Shown in pieces: positions 23,005 to 28,254 of a stretch of 28,254 bases of DNA; position 1 is the first letter of the stretch, and each line of letters opens with the position of its first letter. The position numbers and the translations under genes were made by a program. Source of the DNA: Priapulus caudatus (Eukaryota > Priapulida > Priapulimorpha > Priapulimorphida > Priapulidae); the NCBI RefSeq assembly GCF_000485595.1, contig NW_014577122.1, positions 578,707 to 606,960 of the forward strand. The letters run 5' to 3'. The notes beneath the pieces were generated by a model that saw nothing but the letters and a program-made list of their open reading frames with translations, made no database searches and was not told where the DNA came from.

Positions 23005-23345
23005 CGGAGTTGCCTCTTCCAACGGAGAAGATAGAGAATGGTGTAAAAACCATTACGGAATGGAAGTACAATGATGACAACAAGAAAGTAAAGGTAACGA
23101 TGGGTTAAATTTATTTTTTCTTATTAGATTATTTATTTGGAACTTGATAATTAGATTTGAATTGTATACTTCAATAATATCTGTATATATACATAAATAT
23201 AAACGATATTTGCAGTATGAATCTAGGTATTGTCATTAAGTTTTAATCTTAATCCTAATTCTTTGTATTTCATTGTTGTTTGCAGGTTATCAGGCAGTAT
23301 AAAATCGAGCAAAGGAAGGTTTCAAAGGTTATTGCAAAACGAAAG
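23005..23345 (+). CDS. EIF3G: Eukaryotic translation initiation factor 3 subunit G, two internal exons only
   Basis: The exons are 23005-23093 and 23286-23345, with a 192-bp GT-AG intron. They read ELPLPTEKIENGVKTITEWK then a YNDDNKKVK end, and VIRQYKIEQRKVSKVIAKRK. This matches the N-terminal eIF3g domain of metazoan EIF3G (LPPP.E...G.IKTVTEYK, then a ...KIVRTFRIETRKASKAVARRK block). EIF3G is a subunit of the eIF3 complex that loads mRNA on the 40S ribosome. The family also has a CCHC-type zinc-binding motif and a C-terminal RNA-recognition motif, and neither is present in the window. Exon 1 begins in phase 1, so an upstream exon is required but not found. Exon 2 ends in phase 0 at AAG|GTATGT. 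The downstream exons would lie where the ACATT array and arm C now stand. The gene is therefore partial, either duplicated and truncated or cut by misassembly. Confidence 0.88.
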
Positions 23346-23693
23346 GTATGTCATCTTTAGTTACATTATTAGTTAATTCCCCCAGGCACCATACACAATT
23401 ATCAACACTATTATAAATGCGTAAACAACATGGTGCAGAAGTGGGTAGGGAAATAGAAAAGTGAAAAGTGAATAGAGCGTGACGTCATGGTGGCATGACA
23501 GCAAACCCACTGGTTCTAAACAATCATTGCGAGTATGTGGGCTATGTATTATTGACACACACAGAATTTCCCCACACTACAGTACACGAGTGTGTGCGCT
23601 GCAGACAGCGGTAAACATCGGTAGCAAGTCGATCTTACAACGTTGATTTCATCATCAAAATGCCTAGAAAAAACGTCTGGATACCTTATCAAC
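23346..23693. other. Intron/intergenic DNA after the EIF3G exons; nothing else seen
   Basis: It begins as the intron that follows the second EIF3G exon. I found no next EIF3G exon (the family continues with NWKKFG-like sequence) before the microsatellite at 23694. Confidence 0.5.
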
Positions 23694-23803
23694 TTATAAT
23701 ACATTACATTACATTACATTACATTACATTACATTACATTACATACATTACATTACATTACATTACATTACATACATTACATTATATTACATTACATCCA
23801 TAA
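23694..23803. repeat. (ACATT)n pentanucleotide microsatellite
   Basis: About twenty ACATT units with two 4-nt (ACAT) interruptions. It sits exactly at the right edge of the palindrome loop and uses the same unit as the array at 6715-6832. Confidence 0.95.
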
Positions 23804-23962
23804 TCACATTACAAGAGGCGAGACAAACACGAAACATTTGCGATTATAATTTTAAATGTGTATACTATGATTAATAAAGCATTCTCCGGAAATATTCAAT
23901 GCTAAGATTCACTTTTCACAAGGATACTGTGAGTAACATTATTTACAGAACCACATGCTAAC

Positions 23963-24926
23963 CTGATGGTGTCAGCATCTCGGCAATAACCTGCCGCCGC
24001 TCCGCTATACCCTGCACCGCTCTGTCCCTCCACTGCTGCAGCAGACTTCCATGGGTCGTTGCAAGGTTTACACAGTTGTCAAGGCAACAGCGGTGATGCG
24101 GTAGTTCATCGATAGGAAGAAACTGAGATGGTTTTTTACCATTGAATCGCTCAGAACGAGAAGCATTCTGAAAGGTGAAGCCAAATAGATCGTAACCCTA
24201 AAATTCTTGAGACAGAAGCATAGCAACAAGAGATGGCATTAGTTTTTCACACTATAAATGACACTACGTTATGAGTGTTGTTGCATACCTCAGTTCGGAG
24301 ACGCTTATGGAGAAAGTTGTTTGAGTAGAGAAGAACTTTCTGCACACCCTGCTCACACAGCTTAACGTCAGTCTTCAGGTAACTGCGGCTTTGATACACA
24401 AACTGCTCGTAGTTCTCACTTCGCCGTTGACCGTTTCCGATGCCAATGTTCCTAAACAACAGCCAATGTAAAATGTTAATGGTCAACCCTTCTTTGCTGA
24501 ATACATTTTTCAGGTTTTAAGTGCAAAGCTACTACAGTCTAACTTCGTTACAACGTACCTCCAAGGACCTTAAGAATCAGTACGTTATAACGATAGTTCG
24601 TTGTAACCAATTCCCATAAAATGAACGCTAACGCAAGAATTAAAACATGAAAGTTTAATGATAACACCTGTAACAAATTTGTCAATTTAGAGTAAAATAA
24701 AACAATGTATTGAAGACACCCGTCTTTTGTACACGTTATTTGCACTCAAAGAAATGAAAGAGCCCGCGTTAATTTCGCCGATGTCATAGATGAGTTTAAA
24801 TGTTTCTGATGCCACTGACTTTACTTACAACTTGAAAAAGGCAGTAATTTCCATCTGCTTTGTCACTTTACTGGCCACAAGCCCAAGAATAGTGTCCCGT
24901 ACGTAGTAACAAAGGCTAGTATGCAT
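23963..24926 (-). CDS. Unrecognised protein with CCxxxC motif, three exons, 3' end missing
   Basis: The exons on the minus strand are 24926-24829, 24451-24289 and 24197-23963, giving 32, 54 and 78 full codons, with matched phases (2/1, then 0/0) and consensus splice sites (TT|GTAAGT, TTTAG|G, GAG|GTATGC, TTTAG|GG, CAG|GTTAGC). The product starts MHTSLCYYVRDTILGL, continues with ENYEQFVYQSRSYLKTDVKL and a YSNNFLHKRLRTE segment, and has a third exon containing RFNGKKPSQFLPIDELPHHR, then CCLDNC and a helical WRDRA..GIAERRQVIAEML stretch. The Cys/His cluster could bind zinc, and the layout faintly recalls N-terminal parts of some animal DDE-transposase-like genes; both are speculation. The last exon ends in phase 1, and the continuation is lost at the palindrome edge. 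The first exon might instead be internal, joined to the preceding gene, because no in-frame stop closely precedes its ATG. Confidence 0.68.
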
Positions 24927-25249
24927 TTTTCCAGTGAAAATTTGAACGTTGTATTGCAGTTTACGTTATAAAGGTGTATGTTATAAACAATACTGGCAAA
25001 TGGAATAATGCATTACACAAATTCGGGACTTGGAGATGTGTGCGTTGTAGCAGTGTAAACTTTATAAACAGGGTATGTAGTAACGAAGTTCGACTATATC
25101 ACAAAGTCAGATTTTACATATCCCATGACGAGTAAACTGCTGTTAGGATTGTAGCCCTATTATTTTCGAAAATAGATTTGAGAAATCTAAATATCAAGTT
25201 TTGAAGAAGCCTTCTTGAACCAAACTAACAACTATATCAATGGCTATAC

Positions 25250-26652
25250 TTGCTTTTTGCGATGATTCTGTACTTCTTGAGGGTTGTAGCATTTCTCCAT
25301 CTTCAACTGCTTGGCTTGTTTCATAACGCGTAGTAATCTTGAAGATTGTCTCATCAAGAGCTGCTCATCAAAAGGTCCTAAACATGCAGTGTGAGTTTAG
25401 TTAGAATTGGAACTGTCTTCGTTTAGTGGTTAATCTAATTACAGTTCACTCTCCCAGCTTGTAAACCAATGCCAAAACAGTGGGCCACATAGAATCCATC
25501 CTCTACTGAAATCAAAAAGGTGCATAGCATCAAAATGCTTGTAAGCAATGAGGTGTATTAACAAAACGTTTTTGTCTACCATTAATATTGTCTTTTCCAC
25601 CTAACAGATGGCGCTGTATGCATCGACAGGTGAAACGCGAACAGTACAGGTTAATTGAATCGCTGTCTTGTAGTTTCTCTGACAAAGCCTTGCCAAAGTT
25701 CTGTGCCTCTTCCCTAGAAAAAATAAGACAATAAGTAGAAAGTTAAGACCGTAATATTTACTCAAGTATTTCTACCTCACATCACGCATATCATGTAATC
25801 ATCGCTTGCAAACTTTTTGTTAATGGGGTTTACAATTCACCTGAAATTACTCCTATCTTGTGCATTCACTAGTCGTGCTCTGCGTTTTGTCTCTGCCTGA
25901 CCTTGGGCTTTTGCCTGAGTATTGAACGTAATTCCTGGAAAATAAGAAGACAAGTGTTTAGCAATGAAATTGGAAAACAACCAGATACAGCAAAAACCTC
26001 CGATGACCTACAGTAGAGCTAGGACTTATAATAATTGTTAGCGCTCAATTATATTATTTTTTTGACTGCGTTTCACTGCTTAATGTTTTACTGCACAATC
26101 ACGTTTATTGAATTCTCTGCACTCTTCCTAATCAAACCTAGTCCAGTAACATACCGCATGCATTACATAGTGTGAGCACTTTCAATGTAATAGGATTGGT
26201 CCAGAGGCGAGGCGCTGGCACGTAGTTAAGATTCTTTCGGCGACTAGGTTTACACACGTGAGGCGACTTGCACACGGCACACGAGAATGGTTTACCTGAA
26301 ATTGAGCAATGTCGGTAATGATACATAGATGATCTAAGAGTATTTCCCTGTCAATCAGAAGTTACACGACTGATTTCTATGTCTGGATAGAACACTGCGT
26401 ACTCATTAACGTAAAATAGGTAGATGACTTTTTCACTTTACCACGGGCAGACTTGCGGTTCCTTCTCGCAGACACTGGTATATTATGTCCATCAGATGCA
26501 ACAGGTACAGGACTCTGGCCACTTCTCATACGCCTGCCCACATCGTAAGCAGATTTTTCAGATGCAGGGGAGTTATCAGGTGAGAAGGAGCGCTTGATTA
26601 ACTTCACCCTATCACTACGGCGAAGTCCTCGAAAAGAGCAATTGCCTATAAC
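25250..26652 (-). CDS. GATA-like zinc-finger protein, six exons (5' end uncertain)
   Basis: The exons on the minus strand are 26652-26442, 26295-26155, 25934-25851, 25708-25601, 25505-25467 and 25377-25250. All phases agree (1,1,1,1,1, ending 0 at CAA|GTATAG). Exon 1 is Ser/Arg-rich and basic (SARRNRKSARG). Exon 2 holds the finger: KPFSCAVCKSPHVC, RRKNLNYVPAPRLWTNP and TLCNACG, with GITFNTQ in exon 3. LCNACG preceded by a Trp-Thr-Asn-Pro element is the C-terminal half of a GATA-type finger, but about 34 residues separate the two Cys pairs where GATA factors have 17-20. Exon 3 is basic (ETKRRARLVNAQDR) and exon 4 has a CSRFTCRC cluster. Exon 6 is helical and basic; if its final donor is not used it ends RKKQV-stop at 25244-25246. 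Exon 4 needs the second AG of GGGAAG|AG to stay in frame, which could hide a one-base error. DNA binding is inferred. Confidence 0.7.
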
Positions 26653-26968
26653 CTATATGAAAACAGCATTAGCCAGTGAAACTGCATTTTTTTATATCTT
26701 GACAATGTTTTTGCATTATAATAAGAAAGATATGTTCCTTTTAGACATGTGCCAAAAAACCATGTAACTACATGCCGGATAAAATTCTTCTAAACTCAGA
26801 AATAATTTTTTTAATATTTCATACATCAGTGAGAAGAATTAACATCTTATATAAAACAAAACTCCGCTGCAAATTAACATTTACATTAGCAGCAATTTTG
26901 CTTAAAATCTGCAGGTTGACATTGCTGCTTTATAATTTTTGTTTTGTTTTTTTGAAACCCTGATTTAC

Positions 26969-27265
26969 CTGATTTAACTTATCAGGTAAGCGAGTAAACC
27001 AGCTTCTATGCCAATATGCATTGTGAAATATAGTAACTTACTTTTAAGTAAGTAATAGTACTTTTTCAAGATTCTTATTTTCATTCTTTAACGCCATTGA
27101 CCTTGAATTTACGATGGGCTACACAGTACTGTGTCAATGCACATAGTGATATAAATATACCTTAGAAACATTTGAAGAACACTCCATGATACCAGAGAAG
27201 AAGTAGAACTGAGCAGAAGTAGTCACCATTCATGAAAAACTCATTTTTGTCAGGATAACCATGTT
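26969..27265 (-). CDS. Possible upstream exons of the GATA-like gene (tentative)
   Basis: The exon 27005-26969 encodes SWFTRLPDKLNQ and ends in phase 0 at CAG|GTAAAT, joining in frame to the exon starting at 26652. Before it, 27265-27193 (or to 27161) lies between ATATAG and a GT donor and reads HGYPDKNEFFMNGDYFC in one frame. Joining it to the next exon without a stop requires the alternative acceptor AAG|CTGG at 27002. A further candidate (LPLLQKLQNRCN) precedes GTAAAA near 27350. I cannot place a start codon confidently. A short frame MVTTSAQFYFFSG...NVSK ending at 27161 would give a different first exon in phase 0. Confidence 0.35.
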
Positions 27266-27629
27266 CTATATCGTAAATAAAATAAAGTTCTATTAGTACA
27301 AACAAATTAGTAACAATAGGTAGTGTGTTACATCATGCCAGTTTTACATTGCATCTATTCTGCAATTTCTGCAGAAGAGGCAGAGCTATAACGGTAGAGT
27401 AAAATAGTGGGCTAAAATAAATTAATTTACTTGTCATTTTCATTGTCACTCCCCCCTAGCACTGGCATGACTACGGCACGCGGGCCTGCCTGCGGCAGCC
27501 AAGGTTAATTTCGCCCACCCCTGTTCATTAATTTCATTCTGCATTTGGAGATCACAGGGTTGGAGACCCTGTACTCTAAATGATCGTGACATATACTGTA
27601 TACGTGTAGGCTATACAGTTATACATACA

Positions 27630-27634
27630 TTTTA
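27630..27634. other. Empty target site for the foldback transposon
   Basis: TTTTA here (TAAAA on the minus strand) is the single-copy version of the sequence duplicated around the element in copy B. On both sides the match to copy B resumes directly: TGTCCAAATTTGTCC on one side and GTATGTATA on the other. Confidence 0.75.
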
Positions 27635-27639
27635 CTATA

Positions 27640-27680
27640 TGTCCAAATTTGTCCAAAATATGTCCAAATTTTTTACTTTA
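27640..27680. repeat. Three tandem TGTCCAAA(A/T) phrases next to the transposon target
   Basis: TGTCCAAATTTGTCCAAAAT followed by ATGTCCAAATTTTT, repeated in inverse at 16563-16600. A short simple repeat immediately beside the insertion site. Confidence 0.7.
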
Positions 27681-27694
27681 TGGTTGTCAAATTT

Positions 27695-27815
27695 GGCATG
27701 TGCGTACATGTATGTATGCATGTATAAATGTATGTACGTGTGTTTATGTGTGTGTGTGTTTGTTGTTTGTTCGTTTGTGTGTGTGTGTGTGTGTGTGTAT
27801 GTTCGTGCGTGCGCG
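27695..27815. repeat. TG-rich microsatellite in copy C
   Basis: ATGTATGTATG then (TG)n blocks with TTTGTTTG interruptions. It is the inverted counterpart of 16438-16535, with more TG units in copy C. The Val/Cys-rich frames across it are not genes. Confidence 0.9.
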
Positions 27816-28034
27816 ATCGCGCGCGTGTGCGTAAATTATTGTGGGCTTGTGCTCGTGCTAGTATGTGATGGCTATCGCCGATCATCCCCCCACTCCTCGG
27901 TACGGATTTACGCCCCTGTGTCACAGTAATAATAATACTAGAATCCCGTCGTTTACCTACTCACTTCTTACTATTCCTGGACTTTGGGGGCTTATTCCAA
28001 TGAAATCATTTGTCGATTACTACCGATAAATAGT

Positions 28035-28175
28035 ACGAAGTGTCTAAACAACCGGATCCGGTTTTGGTATCATGAAAACTAAACAACCGGCTCTCTTCTC
28101 TGATTGGCTAATTTTGTCACTATTTCATTTATTATTATTTTTGGCTAATTTTATTTTATTTTAGAATTAGGGATA
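28035..28175. other. Unique AT-rich sequence beyond the palindrome arm
   Basis: Homology to copies A and B stops at 28034. The segment contains two CTAAACAACCGG words about 45 bp apart and a TTATTATTTTTGGCTAATTTT tract. No gene is visible. Confidence 0.5.
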
Positions 28176-28214
28176 GGGTTAGGGTTAGGGTTAGGGTTAG
28201 GGTTAGGGTTAGGG
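28176..28214 (+). repeat. Interstitial telomere-like repeat, six GGGTTA units plus GGG
   Basis: Six perfect GGGTTA units followed by GGG, flanked by GGATA on the left and TCTATAGC on the right. The flanking sequence continues on both sides, so this is an interstitial tract and not a chromosome end within the window. Confidence 0.95.
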
Positions 28215-28254
28215 TCTATAGCTCTATCTTTCAAGTTGTTTGCAGTCGCTCAAC

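Larger units (their letters stand above)
23806..28034 (-). repeat. Copy C of the locus, inverted; right arm of the palindrome (clean copy)
   Basis: The reverse complement of 28034-23806 follows copy B from about 16222 to 21787. Exon frames are open here and splice sites are intact, so this is the trustworthy copy. It lacks the foldback transposon found in copies A and B. Homology stops at TACTATTTATCGG near 28034 on one side and at TAATC next to the ACATT array on the other. Confidence 0.9.

Noticed and set aside
27455-27590. Possible tRNA-derived SINE, with GGTTGGAGACCC resembling a B box
   Set aside because: No convincing A box at the right distance, no tail, and the inverted copy in B gives no extra boundary.
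1-28254. CRISPR array, operon, or prokaryotic defence system
   Set aside because: No regularly spaced direct repeats with unique spacers, no polycistronic gene order, and clear spliceosomal introns show eukaryotic DNA.

Overview
This is metazoan nuclear DNA. Coding sequence is split by short GT-AG introns of about 90-580 bp, the codon and splice grammar is animal-like, and two exons are clearly eIF3 subunit G. Pentanucleotide and GT/CA microsatellites are common, as are DNA-transposon remnants, including a Harbinger-type transposase piece and an interspersed repeat ending in GCGGAGGTAATAA. A vertebrate-type (TTAGGG)n tract lies near the right edge. Together these suggest a marine invertebrate, but I cannot name the phylum.

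Layout. (1) 1-2850 is repeat country: a frameshifted Harbinger transposase N-terminus inside a nest of short inverted motifs (about 600-1860), a ~300-bp-spaced repeat pair (1858-2340), and a 474-bp element with terminal inverted repeats (2370-2843). (2) 3210-6587, minus strand: a complete five-exon gene model for a 627-aa glutamine-rich, coiled-coil, probably nuclear protein. All exon phases agree. (3) 6715-8500: microsatellites, a CACGTG-rich tract and no recognisable gene. (4) 8500-28034: one locus present three times. Copy A (8500-14368, +) and copy B (14379-21787, +) are separated by a 10-N gap, and copy C (23806-28034) is inverted. Copies A and B are riddled with small indels and, in patches, runs of C. 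Copy C is clean and keeps its reading frames open. B and C form the arms of a large imperfect palindrome with a ~2-kb loop.

The repeated locus carries two tandem genes, intact only in copy C (minus strand). The first has a GATA-like LCNACG zinc finger with an unusually long finger loop (25250-26652, perhaps starting further upstream). The second, unrecognised, has three phase-consistent exons (23963-24926), and its 3' end is cut off by the palindrome loop. A ~1.24-kb foldback transposon with long inverted repeats sits in copies A and B and is cleanly absent from C. This gives a filled-site/empty-site pair and argues that the arms are two alleles or haplotypes. The loop holds an 88-bp tandem repeat of alternating purine-pyrimidine sequence, a 145-bp foldback MITE with target duplication, and two consecutive EIF3G exons without the rest of that gene.

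The simplest reading is that much of 8.5-28 kb is a collapse/foldback product of assembling a heterozygous long-read genome, with real biology (two genes and a recent transposon) underneath. I see no operon-like or defence system here. The strongest candidates for something undescribed are the foldback transposon and the two unrecognised genes.
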